64,000 nucleotides of DNA from positions 186,001-250,000 of the forward strand of contig ONNV01000003.1 of the NCBI GenBank assembly GCA_900319225.1. Direction: 5' to 3'. This document shows positions 36,816-44,545 of the stretch, piece by piece. The position numbers were made by a program, and so were the translations under genes. Within the stretch, counting starts at the first letter, position 1. Every line of letters starts with the position of its first letter. The notes under the pieces were generated by a model. It saw nothing but the letters and a program-made list of their open reading frames with translations, did not search any database and was not told where the DNA came from. The DNA comes from an uncultured Prevotellaceae bacterium (GTDB lineage: Bacteria; Bacteroidota; Bacteroidia; Bacteroidales; Bacteroidaceae).

Positions 36816-37850
36816 TCAGAAATAAGTTCCTACGGCAAACGCAAACTGATCTATGAATATCTTCTTGAATGCCGAGATGTTGTTCTGCTCGTAGAATATC
36901 AGCATTGCCTTCTTGTAATCAACAGAGTCAACCGTCCTGAACGATATGGGGCAGTACCGGTTGGCTATCAGAATGGCGTTACTGGTCATACGTGCAGTAC
37001 GCTTGTTTCCGTCACTGAATGCCTGGATGTATGAAATCAGCACCAAAGCCAGGAGCGCTTTCTCAAATACATTCTCCTTACCGTTTATCAGTCGGCAGCT
37101 GTCCTCCAGAGCCTCACGTATCTGGAACTCATTGTCAAGCGGACGGTAGTTGGTACCGATAACTCCAACGCGGCGTCTGCGTATTCCCTTATCTACATCC
37201 AGCTCTTTTACAAGCAGTGTATGCAGTTCTTCTATGCGCCTAACAGAGAGTTCCTTCAAATACTCAGGTTCCTCCAGGATATAGTCAAGCGCATCCTTAT
37301 GGTTAAGCAGCATTACCGCCTCCTCCTTGGTCTTGCCTTGAGCCGTCTGTTTCTCCTTAAGCAGTTTCTCAGTCTCCAGCAGGGAGTAGGTGTTACCCTC
37401 TATCTGTGATGATTTCCAGCTCAAGTCTATACCCAGGCGTTCCATCTCCTTGCGGTATTCAGTGGGGGTAATGTCTTCTATGTTGTGCGTAAACTGGGCC
37501 TGCAGCGCATCTAACTGCTCCTTCTCCTGCCCGGTAAAAAGCTCCACTTTGGGCAGTATGTCATTTATCAGCTCAAAGTTGAAGTCAGTCTGCACTATGC
37601 GCTCATCGGTCTCCTTCTCAAAGTAAGTATCAATATTCAGGGGCATGGTAACATGTGCCTGGGCTGATACGCTGTAGCGCGTTGCACGTCCCTGACCGCT
37701 CACAACAGCCTGCCCGGCCTCCACCAGTCCGGCCAGAATACGCTTTACCGTAGCCGGACTTTCCTTCAGGTTCATACCCGCCTCAATCTCCGCTCTCGAT
37801 GCTCCGGGATTGTAATGCAGATACTGCAATATTTCGTTTTCTCTAGTCAT
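36816..37850 (-). CDS. Fic-family protein with N-terminal winged helix and Gln in place of catalytic His
   Basis: 344 residues. The N-terminal winged helix-turn-helix (MTRENEILQYLHYNPGASRA) suggests DNA binding. The Fic domain has the inhibitory-helix motif SSQIEGN (S-x3-E-G) and the core motif reads YIQAFSDGNKRTARM; the family motif HxFx(D/E)GN(G/K)RxxR is intact except that His is Gln (codon CAG). That His is needed for AMP transfer in characterised Fic enzymes, so this protein may be inactive or do other chemistry. The ATG at 37850 is the first after an apparent promoter/operator region holding four GGCTCA/TGAGCC half-sites. Confidence 0.88.
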   Translation of the reverse strand: MTRENEILQYLHYNPGASRAEIEAGMNLKESPATVKRILAGLVEAGQAVVSGQGRATRYSVSAQAHVTMPLNIDTYFEKETDERIVQTDFNFELINDILPKVELFTGQEKEQLDALQAQFTHNIEDITPTEYRKEMERLGIDLSWKSSQIEGNTYSLLETEKLLKEKQTAQGKTKEEAVMLLNHKDALDYILEEPEYLKELSVRRIEELHTLLVKELDVDKGIRRRRVGVIGTNYRPLDNEFQIREALEDSCRLINGKENVFEKALLALVLISYIQAFSDGNKRTARMTSNAILIANRYCPISFRTVDSVDYKKAMLIFYEQNNISAFKKIFIDQFAFAVGTYF

Positions 37851-37863
37851 AATCCTTGTTTTT

Positions 37864-37947
37864 CGGCTCAAATATAAGCAAAATGCGGCTCATTATTCAA
37901 AAATTTGAGCCGTAAATTGATATTTTTCACCTCATTTTGAGCCGTAA
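37864..37947. promoter_or_regulatory. Four half-site operator upstream of fic
   Basis: CGGCTCAAAT (37864-37873), CGGCTCATT (37886-37894), ATTTGAGCCGTAA (37903-37915) and TTTTGAGCCGTAA (37935-37947): two forward and two inverted copies of one half-site within 84 bp. It is the probable binding site for the fic-encoded winged helix, giving autoregulation. Confidence 0.6.
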
Positions 37948-38025
37948 CACAAACATTACCACCCAATTTTTGTTACTGCCAACCTTGCAAAGATTTGCGC
38001 CACAAATTTGCAAATCAGCAAAATT

Positions 38026-38085
38026 ATGTCTAACTATGTAGTTCAGAAAAAGGACAATAAGGACATAGAGTATGCTACAATATGA
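38026..38085 (+). CDS. Possible 19-residue leader peptide of the GNAT gene
   Basis: ATG TCT AAC ... TGA encodes MSNYVVQKKDNKDIEYATI and its stop overlaps the GNAT start by 14 bp, so translation could be coupled. It may instead be the remnant of an older gene start. No independent support. Confidence 0.2.
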   Translation: MSNYVVQKKDNKDIEYATI

Positions 38086-38698
38086 CAGCTTAAAAAAGGC
38101 AGAGATTAAGGAGGCATCGGCATTGGCTGCCAGAGCCTTTTTTGACTATATCTACGTAACCATCTTTTTCCCTGGTGTTAAGGAGCGGCAAAGGGGTTTG
38201 GCCCGATTCCATGCAATAAACAGGAAGGGGAACTTTAAGGGAGCACATATGTTGACCGCACGTATGGACGGCCATATGGTAGCCGAGGCATCACTTGAAC
38301 CACCAGGTTACAAGCAGCCATCGGTACTCCGGTTCATTTTGTGCGGATATCTTAAGATGTATTTCCTTGCCAACTGGAAGCATCTGCATGCTTTCCTGGC
38401 CAAGGACAAGGAGGCCGGAACTCCGTGTCATGATTATCAGAAAGAGAATCCCGATGTATGGTACCTGAGTATGATTGAGGTGGATCCGTCGTTCCACGGC
38501 CAAGGCATTGGTACTCAGTTCCTGGCCTATCTTGAAGATTACGTTCGCCAGCGCGGAGGCAAGACCATGGTGCTGTTCACCAACAATCGGAAGAACCTTA
38601 ATTTCTATCAGAAACGGGGCTACCAGGTATTCCACGAGTATGAAATCACCCACAACGGTCAGACCATGGGTAACTGGAGCCTCATGAAAACGCTGTGA
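38072..38698 (+). CDS. GNAT-family N-acetyltransferase
   Basis: A 208-residue acetyltransferase. The acetyl-CoA motif A is in VDPSFHGQGIGTQFLAYL (pattern Q/R-x-x-G-x-G/A) and motif B is near NLNFYQKRGYQVFHEY. The substrate is unknown; toxin self-protection or small-molecule acetylation are both possible. It is divergent from fic and is followed by a perfect palindrome that lies between it and the convergent azlD gene. Confidence 0.85.
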   Translation: MLQYDSLKKAEIKEASALAARAFFDYIYVTIFFPGVKERQRGLARFHAINRKGNFKGAHMLTARMDGHMVAEASLEPPGYKQPSVLRFILCGYLKMYFLANWKHLHAFLAKDKEAGTPCHDYQKENPDVWYLSMIEVDPSFHGQGIGTQFLAYLEDYVRQRGGKTMVLFTNNRKNLNFYQKRGYQVFHEYEITHNGQTMGNWSLMKTL

Positions 38699-38767
38699 AA
38701 ATGTGGAAAAGGGGACTGTCCCCAATTCCACATGTGGAAATGGGGACAGTCCCCTTTTCCACATTTT
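38698..38767. repeat. REP-like 26-bp palindrome (GGGGACTGTCCCC family)
   Basis: Arms AAAATGTGGAAAAGGGGAC... (38698-38723) and its inverse (38742-38767) surround TTCCACATGTGGAA, itself a palindrome, so the whole 70 nt is self-complementary. It starts at the GNAT stop and ends at the azlD stop. Confidence 0.85.
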
Positions 38768-39066
38768 CACATCAGAAAGTAAACGATAGCGCAGCAGATA
38801 GCAGCCACAGGCAGCAGTCCCAGGTGAGCCCAGGCCGCAATCATGCCAATCACCAGGGCAACCAGGCTTGGCCAGGGAGTGGGTGTAGCCAATATCATAT
38901 CGGGGAATGTCATGACAGCCAGCGTGACGTAAGGCACGTAGTAAAGGAAACTGCGTATAAACCGGTTGCTTATCTGCCCCTTGATGAAAAGCATGGGTAT
39001 CACGCGTATCAGGTTGGTGACAGCGATAGCCAGCAAAATGTAAATCAGGATCCTATGCTGCTCCAT
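38767..39066 (-). CDS. azlD: AzlD-type branched-chain amino acid transport protein
   Basis: 99 residues with three or four hydrophobic helices (ILIYILLAIAVTNLIRVIPM at the N-terminus). This is the small subunit of the AzlCD branched-chain amino acid exporter. I use the ATG at 39066 rather than GTG at 39069. It overlaps the 3' end of azlC by about 14 bp, as usual for this pair. Confidence 0.88.
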   Translation of the reverse strand: MEQHRILIYILLAIAVTNLIRVIPMLFIKGQISNRFIRSFLYYVPYVTLAVMTFPDMILATPTPWPSLVALVIGMIAAWAHLGLLPVAAICCAIVYFLM

Positions 39067-39772
39067 CACCTTTAGTTTTAATAGGTTTAAGCCAAGCCGC
39101 CACGCCTGAAATAATAATAGTCAGCACAACCGTACGCATACCGCTGCTCCACTGGCTCACCACAGGTGCCACAGCGCAGATGCCGCTCAGCACAAAACTG
39201 GCAATCACAGCATAGAGAACATTACGGTCTCTGCGGGCCGGAGGTATGAAAATAGCCACGAACATACCGTACAGAGACATGCTAAGCGCAGTAACAACAT
39301 GCTGCGGCAACAGGCTGCCCGCCGTAATGCCTATGGCGCACCCGCTGGCCCAGAACAAGGTCGATAACAGCGCAGCAGCGTACATATATGACGGCGGAGT
39401 GTAACCCGGATGCGCAATCGAAATGCCGAACACCTCATCGGTAATGCAACAAGCCATCAGGATTCGCTTTATCCACGGCGTGCCCGGCGCAATCTTCTGT
39501 GAAAGGGCCGCGCTCATAAGCATGTATCGCAGGTTAACCACCAGACACATGGCAATAATCTCAGCATACGCTGCCCGGACCGATATCAGCGTATATGTGC
39601 CGTATTCACCGGCCGATGCACGCGTAAAGAAGCTGGTAAGAAAGCCCTGCCCCGATGTCAGCCCCGCCTTTGCAGCAATAATGCCCAATGAGAATGACAC
39701 GGCAAAGTACCCCAAAGCAATGGGAAAGCCGTCCCTAAATCCGTGAATGATATGTTTCCAGTTACCGCTCAT
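39053..39772 (-). CDS. azlC: AzlC-family branched-chain amino acid permease
   Basis: 239 residues, mostly hydrophobic helices; the AzlC signature FRDGFPIALGYFAVSFSLGI and the central MSAALSQKI region are visible. Exporter of branched-chain amino acids together with AzlD. The ATG at 39772 is used. No regulator (AzlB/Lrp) is adjacent. Confidence 0.9.
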   Translation of the reverse strand: MSGNWKHIIHGFRDGFPIALGYFAVSFSLGIIAAKAGLTSGQGFLTSFFTRASAGEYGTYTLISVRAAYAEIIAMCLVVNLRYMLMSAALSQKIAPGTPWIKRILMACCITDEVFGISIAHPGYTPPSYMYAAALLSTLFWASGCAIGITAGSLLPQHVVTALSMSLYGMFVAIFIPPARRDRNVLYAVIASFVLSGICAVAPVVSQWSSGMRTVVLTIIISGVAAWLKPIKTKGDGAA

Positions 39773-39812
39773 CTAACACCATCGTAAAAGCGACCGCAAA
39801 GGTACTCATTTT

Positions 39813-39839
39813 GACACAGGGGGACTGTCCCCCTGTGCC
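39813..39839. repeat. REP-like palindrome (GGGGACTGTCCCC family)
   Basis: GACACAGGGGGACTGTCCCC with CTGTGCC closing the other side: a near-perfect 27-nt palindrome between the divergent azlC and CAT-like genes, just before the -7 box TAACTTTG at 39847-39854. Confidence 0.75.
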
Positions 39840-39877
39840 ATTTTATTAACTTTGCAGATGGAATAAGCACAGAAGCA

Positions 39878-40495
39878 ATGAAACAGGAAATAGATCCCAA
39901 CAGCACCAAAAGAGCCATAGCCTTCCAGTTGTGGACCAAATCACCCATGCCCATGGTGACGCTCACCAAGACCTTTGACGTGACACGTCTGCGCAGGGTG
40001 AGCCGCAAACGCGGTATGAAATTCAACATGCTGCTGTGCTGGTGCATCGGCCGTGCCGCATCCAAGATTCAAGAGTTCTACGTGCTGCCTCAGGACGGCA
40101 AACTCTATAAATATGACCGAATGGCCATCAACGTTATAGTGAACAATGCAAAGGGAGGACTCAGTTTCTGCGACGTTGCCGTATCTGATGATCTGGAGGC
40201 GTTCAATGCCAACTACCTGCATCTTACGGAGACCATCTGCCAGACCTGCCGGGACATCCTGGACAATGAAGCCGTCATTGTAGGCACATCGGCCGTAACA
40301 GGCACGGAACTGGACAGCATCACCAACCAATACAGCGGCATATTCAACAATCCATTCCTGTCTTGGGGCCGATACCGCAAAGGCTGGTTCAAGACCACCC
40401 TGCCCATCTCCTTCCAGTTTCACCACGCCCAGATGGACGGTTGCCAGGCCGCCCGTTTCCTGGAAGCGCTTCAAAACGCCTTTAATACGATATAA
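39878..40495 (+). CDS. Chloramphenicol-acetyltransferase-like protein
   Basis: A 205-residue acyltransferase of the CAT fold. The catalytic HHxxxDG motif is intact (QFHHAQMDGCQAARFL) and the N-terminal strand LTKTFDVTRLRRVSR fits the family. The classic chloramphenicol-binding residues cannot be judged by eye, so resistance should not be assumed; in Bacteroidales, similar chromosomal CAT-like genes of unknown substrate are common. A -7 box lies 24 bp upstream. Confidence 0.82.
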   Translation: MKQEIDPNSTKRAIAFQLWTKSPMPMVTLTKTFDVTRLRRVSRKRGMKFNMLLCWCIGRAASKIQEFYVLPQDGKLYKYDRMAINVIVNNAKGGLSFCDVAVSDDLEAFNANYLHLTETICQTCRDILDNEAVIVGTSAVTGTELDSITNQYSGIFNNPFLSWGRYRKGWFKTTLPISFQFHHAQMDGCQAARFLEALQNAFNTI

Positions 40496-40532
40496 ATCCC
40501 TGTTGTCATAAACATGATGTCATAGCAACAAT

Positions 40533-40784
40533 TTATGAAGGATTAGTTTTTAAGTTACTGAACCGGTCGCATTTTGCGACCAGTTCCTTCATTTCATGTT
40601 TGTTTAACTGAAACCTGAATCTTTCAGGAAAGCGTGTTATATTTCTTTTTACTTGTTGGTTAAGATGTTTGGTCGTTACTCCATATAACATTGCTATGTC
40701 GTTGTCTATCAACACCTGCTGATCTCTTATAACAACTATTAGCTTAGCAATGTCAATCTCTTCTATCGGAGTTGTATCATTCAA
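40533..40784 (-). pseudogene. ORF6N-domain gene fragment
   Basis: 83 residues matching the N-terminal half of phage/mobile ORF6N DNA-binding proteins (IRDQQVLIDNDIAMLYGV; RNITRFPERFRFQLNKHE). It stops after CDRFSNLKTNPS, where intact relatives continue for about 80 or more residues (NPYAFTEQG segment), and no ATG is present; TTG at 40784 or upstream codons reading EPVTNCDQLND would be needed. Palindromes GGTCGCATTTTGCGACC (40568-40584) and GGTCACAATTTGTGACC (40787-40803) mark its two ends. Confidence 0.65.
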
Positions 40785-40832
40785 CTGGTCACAATTTGTG
40801 ACCGGTTCGTTTTTTGATTAATCCAAAGTTTC

Positions 40833-41168
40833 TCATTCAGGCCGATGCGCAGCCCAGAAGTCCGCAGCCGCCTGCATGCAATCGCACAGAGCCTTATCCA
40901 CCTCCTCCCAGTTTTCATCAGTAATCTCGATGGTAGGATGCTCGGGCGTGCCGCCCCCAGCCTGAATCACGCAGAAATCAGTCCGTCCCTGAGCATACAC
41001 CACATACTCCTCACGCCTCTTAAGTTCCGCCATAATCTCATCCTTACGGTCCGCAGGCGTAGGAATAACCTGACAGTTCATCCAAGGATACTCATTGGCC
41101 GTGAGCAACGGGTATTTGTTCCCGTACTGACCGGTAATCTCAGTTATTTTGAAAGTGTATCTGCTCAT
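40833..41168 (-). CDS. Hypothetical protein
   Basis: 111 residues from ATG 41168; no signal peptide, acidic C-terminus with Trp and His (AAADFWAAHRPE). I do not recognise the family. A damaged partial copy (ITDPYGNKDPLLTSN, stop, YPWMN) lies 2.1 kb away at 43283-43345, so this family has duplicated locally. Confidence 0.6.
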   Translation of the reverse strand: MSRYTFKITEITGQYGNKYPLLTANEYPWMNCQVIPTPADRKDEIMAELKRREEYVVYAQGRTDFCVIQAGGGTPEHPTIEITDENWEEVDKALCDCMQAAADFWAAHRPE

Positions 41169-41183
41169 CAAAAAAAGAACAAT

Positions 41184-41408
41184 CTATCGCATTATAGAAA
41201 ACCTATTATAAATTACCTCCCAGCTTCCACCCTTGTCAGGTCCATTTCTCTTAATACGACCCTCAGCCTTTAGTTTTGCCAGCTGTTTCTCAATGGCCTT
41301 CTGAGTGACACCAATCTCCTCAGATAGTTTCTTGGCGGAGTATTCGGGATAGACTCTGAGCAGTGAAAGGATTTTCTCCCTACTTTTGGGCTTTTTCTCC
41401 CTACTTTC
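41184..41408 (-). pseudogene. C-terminal winged-helix remnant of a helicase/ATP-binding protein
   Basis: An open stretch without start codon reads SREKILSLLRVYPEYSAKKL then SEEIGVTQKAIEKQLAKLKA and EGRIKRNGPDKGGSWEVIY. That is the C-terminal winged helix typical of AlbA_2/AAA_4-type ATP-binding proteins. The rest of the gene is missing and a stop precedes it in frame. Confidence 0.6.
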
Positions 41409-41481
41409 TCAATATTTTCTCCCCACTTTTTGCAAAAAAAATGGCACCAAAGAATTGCAATAGCCAGTTGGAACCGTTTGT

Positions 41482-41871
41482 TTATTGAATCCGAGTTATA
41501 TCATCAATCACCTGCAAATCCGCCGGCAACCACTCCACGCTCCGCAGCTCATCCCTGCCCAGCCACCGCGCCGCCTCATGCTCCTTAAGAGTAAGTTCCC
41601 CGCTCTCCACGCGGCACCAGTAGCAGTGCATGATAAGGTGAAACGCCGGATAATCCCACTCAACAGTCCTCACCAGCCGCTCAATCACGATCCGAGTCTC
41701 CAGCTCCTCCCAGATCTCCCGCTTCAAAGCCTCCTGAGGCGACTCCCCCGGCTCCATCTTACCCCCGGGAAACTCCCAGAAATCCTTGAAATCACCATAC
41801 CCGCGCTGGGTGGCGAAAATGCGCCCATCGGCATCGTGGATTATTGCCGCTACTACCTCTATCTGTTTCAT
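41482..41871 (-). CDS. NUDIX hydrolase, MutT-like
   Basis: 129 residues with a full Nudix box G-x5-E-x7-REIWEEL (GKMEPGESPQEALKREIWEE). The short length and QIEVVAAIIHD start resemble MutT-type 8-oxo-dGTP pyrophosphatases, which sanitise the nucleotide pool. The ATG at 41871 is used because a TATTTTTG -7 box (minus strand, 41889-41896) sits just upstream of it, which excludes the longer reading. Confidence 0.9.
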   Translation of the reverse strand: MKQIEVVAAIIHDADGRIFATQRGYGDFKDFWEFPGGKMEPGESPQEALKREIWEELETRIVIERLVRTVEWDYPAFHLIMHCYWCRVESGELTLKEHEAARWLGRDELRSVEWLPADLQVIDDITRIQ

Positions 41872-41900
41872 ATTTCCGACAAAAGTAGCAAAAATAGTAC

Positions 41901-41952
41901 AATTGGGGTCAGGCCCCAATTGCACTACGACTCAAAAGGGGCTGACCCCAGT
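41901..41952. repeat. REP-like palindrome (GGGGTCAGGCCCC family)
   Basis: AATTGGGG-TCAGG-CCCCAATT (41901-41921) is a hairpin; GGGGCTGACCCC follows at 41938-41949 as a partial inverse copy. It sits upstream of the NUDIX gene. Confidence 0.7.
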
Positions 41953-42034
41953 CCAGCTTGTTGTAAACAATAGTATTGTTTATTTATTTGTTACAAATAA
42001 AATATGTAATCTTGCAATCACTATTACGAAAATA

Positions 42035-42454
42035 TGCGTAACGAAAAAATGCGTAATATGGAAAATCCTTTCAAGTTCGGTACTATAGTTACTGTCTGAC
42101 AGAATCCTTGATTATACAAACTGCCATCCATATTACTCTCAACAATTAGCTTCAGTGGTGTGGCAGACAGGTATATTACAGCCCGATGTTGAAGATCCTT
42201 TTGTTGAGGCCATTGAGCATATTGTCATGTCACATGGTTTGGATTATGAGCGTCTATGGATGAATCTTAACCGTACCAATAAATGGATACTACAAAGACT
42301 TGCATCAGGACAACCGCTTCAAACAGCATATTATCCCACAAGTACGGTTTACAGTGCCCTTAAGCGCCTTCAAAAAGATGGTTATGTGATCTATTCCGAC
42401 AGGTATGAAATAGAGGACCCCTTTTATAGGCAGTGGATCCGGAAAGGAGTATAA
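42035..42454 (+). pseudogene. AAA ATPase gene with frameshift and large internal deletion
   Basis: The 5' end encodes MRNEKMRNMK, then after a one-base frameshift in an A-run NPFKFGTIVTV, the N-terminus typical of Bacteroidales archaeal-type AAA ATPases. The next open segment, in another frame, reads RILDYTNCHPYYSQQLA and continues to the family's C-terminal winged helix (STVYSALKRLQKDGYVI; DPFYRQWIRKGV). The Walker A, Walker B and sensor regions, roughly 250 codons, are gone. The remnant has lost at least two features needed for function. Confidence 0.75.
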
Positions 42455-42516
42455 AAAGGATAGTTGTTGCTTTAGTCGATTTTTCTGTGTATACACACGT
42501 TTTTCACGACTAACAA

Positions 42517-42536
42517 TGACACAAAGGGGTCGTTTC
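42517..42536 (+). repeat. TGACRCAAAGGGGTCGTTTC repeat, variant copy
   Basis: TGACACAAAGGGGTCGTTTC; differs by one base from three identical copies at 42941, 58853 and 59421. It is followed by CGGTACCGGTATGAGCGCTA, which has two degenerate relatives at 43133-43185. Confidence 0.7.
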
Positions 42537-42566
42537 AACGGCGCGGTACCGGTATGAGCGCTACGA

Positions 42567-42893
42567 TTAGAGCGCAATATTCAACATAGCCACGCTGCCG
42601 CGTGGAACGTCCGTACCTCCCCCCAGAACAGCCGCAAAAACGCCAAGAGCCAACATAATCAGAAGCACAATAGCAACGATAGCCAGAATTACTCCAAGGC
42701 AGCCCCATTTGCGCTCGCCGTAAGGCAGCTTGTCAAACAAGAGTGTAATGATAAGACCAATCAACGGTGTGGTCAGAATTGAGAGCAGATATGCCCACCC
42801 AAATCCAATCCGTCTCCTTGCACCCAGCAAGCCAACCAGTACCGATACAAGTGAACTGGTTATTAATCCGTATAAAATCAGTGTCGCTGTCAT
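42567..42893 (-). CDS. Small integral membrane protein
   Basis: 108 residues with three hydrophobic helices (about residues 3-24, 32-52, 62-90) separated by short basic loops (ARRRIGFGW; YGERKWG). No family recognised. A minus-strand TACATTTG -7 box lies at 42918-42925, 24 bp upstream, supporting expression. Confidence 0.65.
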   Translation of the reverse strand: MTATLILYGLITSSLVSVLVGLLGARRRIGFGWAYLLSILTTPLIGLIITLLFDKLPYGERKWGCLGVILAIVAIVLLIMLALGVFAAVLGGGTDVPRGSVAMLNIAL

Positions 42894-43420
42894 AAATCAA
42901 TATAGATAGTCCGATGACAAATGTACTCGTTTTTTGAAAATGACGCAAAGGGGTCGTTTCGTTTTACGTCACGATGGCATACCAACTCCGCTCATGATCG
43001 TCATAGCCTCCATCTTTGCAATTGGCGTCGTTGTACTTGTGGCCCGATTCAACGATCCTATCCTGTTGCACCTTTTCTTCTTGTTGGTGGTGTTCCTTTA
43101 GTGGTGGATTTTTTGTGGGCCGATGTCTCAACGGTGCGGTACCGATATGAGCGCTACGGTGGTACCGGTATGAACGCTACGACGGTATCATTAGAGCACT
43201 ATATACAGATACATTTGCCAAACTAACTCAGGTGGCCTAGTATCACCGGAATAGGTGGCCGACTATCGGCCGGAATATCTAAGTTCATCCAAGGATACTA
43301 ATTGGACGTTAGCAGCGGGTCTTTGTTGCCGTATGGGTCTGTTATTTGGGCCCTAGTGGAGTGCTTTTGGTCATGTTTGGTCTCATTAACTCAGAAATAG
43401 CAGTCAAATGATTCTATAAT
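42894..43420. other. Decayed 0.5-kb region at the left edge of the defence island
   Basis: Holds one GGGGTCGTTTC repeat (42941-42960), a possible 35-residue hydrophobic ORF (42994-43101, MIVIASIFAIGVVVLVARF), degenerate copies of GGTACCGRTATGARCGCTAC (43133-43185), two imperfect 24-bp tandem copies of GGTGGCCNANTATC (43231-43278), which may be an insertion-sequence end, and the broken paralogue fragment. No intact gene is convincing. Confidence 0.55.
43283..43345 (-). pseudogene. Fragment of a paralogue of the 40833 gene
   Basis: Reads ITDPYGNKDPLLTSN, stop, YPWMN on the minus strand, against ITGQYGNKYPLLTANEYPWMN in the intact gene at 40833-41168. The Glu codon has become TAG. The match ends on both sides. 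Confidence 0.75.
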
Positions 43421-43960
43421 CTAGATGCATAAACCTACAATAAAGAGAATTGAACAGATAATAAGAATTACAAACTTAATATTAATGAAGATATGACTTC
43501 TTTTATTGATACGGTCCATTTCAGGTTCGTGCTTATTGTCTAGATCTTCTGGCGTTTTATAATTATCAAATCGATTTTGCTCATCTTCATAGCTAACTGA
43601 ATCCGAGTAGTAATGAATAACATCGCTAAATAGAAAAAGTAAACCAGCCAATAAACTAAACAGTAATGCCCAATTGGGGATATGCATATTCCCGTCTGAA
43701 TATGTAATCACCCATATTGTTCCGATAATACCGAATATTAACGATCTTGAGACAGAAGAGAACCTGCTAGATTGAGAATACATGTATTCTTGTGTCTCTT
43801 TTTGTCGTTTTTCCCAATCATCTTTGAATGTCTTATCTTTTCTCTGCTTTGCCTCCTGACGGTCCTTTAGAACGTGTGGCTTGGCTTTTGGAGAAACCGT
43901 CTCCGATTTTTGAGACACTTGAGCTCGGGTTTTGCTGGGTGTTTGTTCTTTTGCTGTCAT
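43421..43960 (-). CDS. Hypothetical membrane protein with charged N-terminus
   Basis: 179 residues. A long basic, polar N-terminal half (residues 1-65, many Lys, Gln, Glu) precedes two or three transmembrane helices (about 72-90, 97-115, 158-178) and a DNKHEPEMDRINKR loop. No family recognised. AT-rich composition matches the defence genes to its right rather than the core genome, so it probably belongs to the same acquired block; it could be a defence accessory, but nothing proves it. Confidence 0.6.
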   Translation of the reverse strand: MTAKEQTPSKTRAQVSQKSETVSPKAKPHVLKDRQEAKQRKDKTFKDDWEKRQKETQEYMYSQSSRFSSVSRSLIFGIIGTIWVITYSDGNMHIPNWALLFSLLAGLLFLFSDVIHYYSDSVSYEDEQNRFDNYKTPEDLDNKHEPEMDRINKRSHIFINIKFVILIICSILFIVGLCI

Positions 43961-44099
43961 CTGCCATATTCATTATTTTTTAATGTTATAAATGCTTCAA
44001 TTATACTATTACGTGGTTTAATACACTAACTCAAAGATAAGAGTTTTATCTCATTTGTTTATGGTAAATAAGTATTTAAAGAAGGTTTTATCTCGAAAG

Positions 44100-44540
44100 T
44101 TATGAACAATATAATTCTAATAAACACTGACTTAACAGATGCTCTACATTTCGCATAGTATAATTGATCTTGTCACTTTTAAGTTGGCATTCCCAAATTA
44201 CAATCACTTGCCAGCCTGCATCATGCAGAGCCTTGTATTCCTGCTGATCGCGCTCGCGGTTACGTTGCACCTTTGCTATCCAGAAATCTGTGTTGCTTTT
44301 AGGAACAGAATATAGGCTGCAACCCTCATGCCCGTGCCAGAAACAACCGTTCACGAATATGGCGGTACGGTACTTGCGCAGCACAATGTCCGGCTTTCCC
44401 GGTACGCTCTTCACGTTAAGCCTATACCTGTACCCGTGACTCCACAGCCAATGCCTGACCAGCAGTTCCGGCTTAGTGGCCTTACCGCGGATTCGTGACA
44501 TGCAGTAGTGCCTCTGTGACGGAGTCATCTTGTCAGCCAT
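44100..44540 (-). CDS. vsr: Very-short-patch mismatch endonuclease Vsr
   Basis: Nicks 5' of T in T:G mismatches formed by deamination of 5-methylcytosine. 146 residues with the Vsr signature PELLVRHWLWSHGYRYRLN, PGKPDIVLRKYRTAIFVNG, CFWHGHEGC and TDFWIAKVQRNRERD. It is the last gene of the operon, 5 bp after the LlaJI-like gene; its presence supports 5mC as the product of the neighbouring methyltransferases. Confidence 0.95.
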   Translation of the reverse strand: MADKMTPSQRHYCMSRIRGKATKPELLVRHWLWSHGYRYRLNVKSVPGKPDIVLRKYRTAIFVNGCFWHGHEGCSLYSVPKSNTDFWIAKVQRNRERDQQEYKALHDAGWQVIVIWECQLKSDKINYTMRNVEHLLSQCLLELYCS

Positions 44541-44545
44541 CTCAG

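Noticed and set aside
39878-40495. Chloramphenicol resistance gene
   Set aside because: The CAT fold and HHxxxDG motif are present, but the drug-binding residues cannot be confirmed and many such chromosomal genes have other substrates; kept as CAT-like only.
42921-43226. 101-codon plus-strand open frame
   Set aside because: It begins in a repeat and covers degenerate repeats; composition is not protein-like. A 35-residue hydrophobic frame inside is possible but unsupported.
43231-43278. Insertion-sequence terminus (IS21-like)
   Set aside because: Two imperfect 24-bp copies of a GGTGGCC motif resemble IS ends, but no transposase or paired terminus was found, so I mention it only as a possibility.
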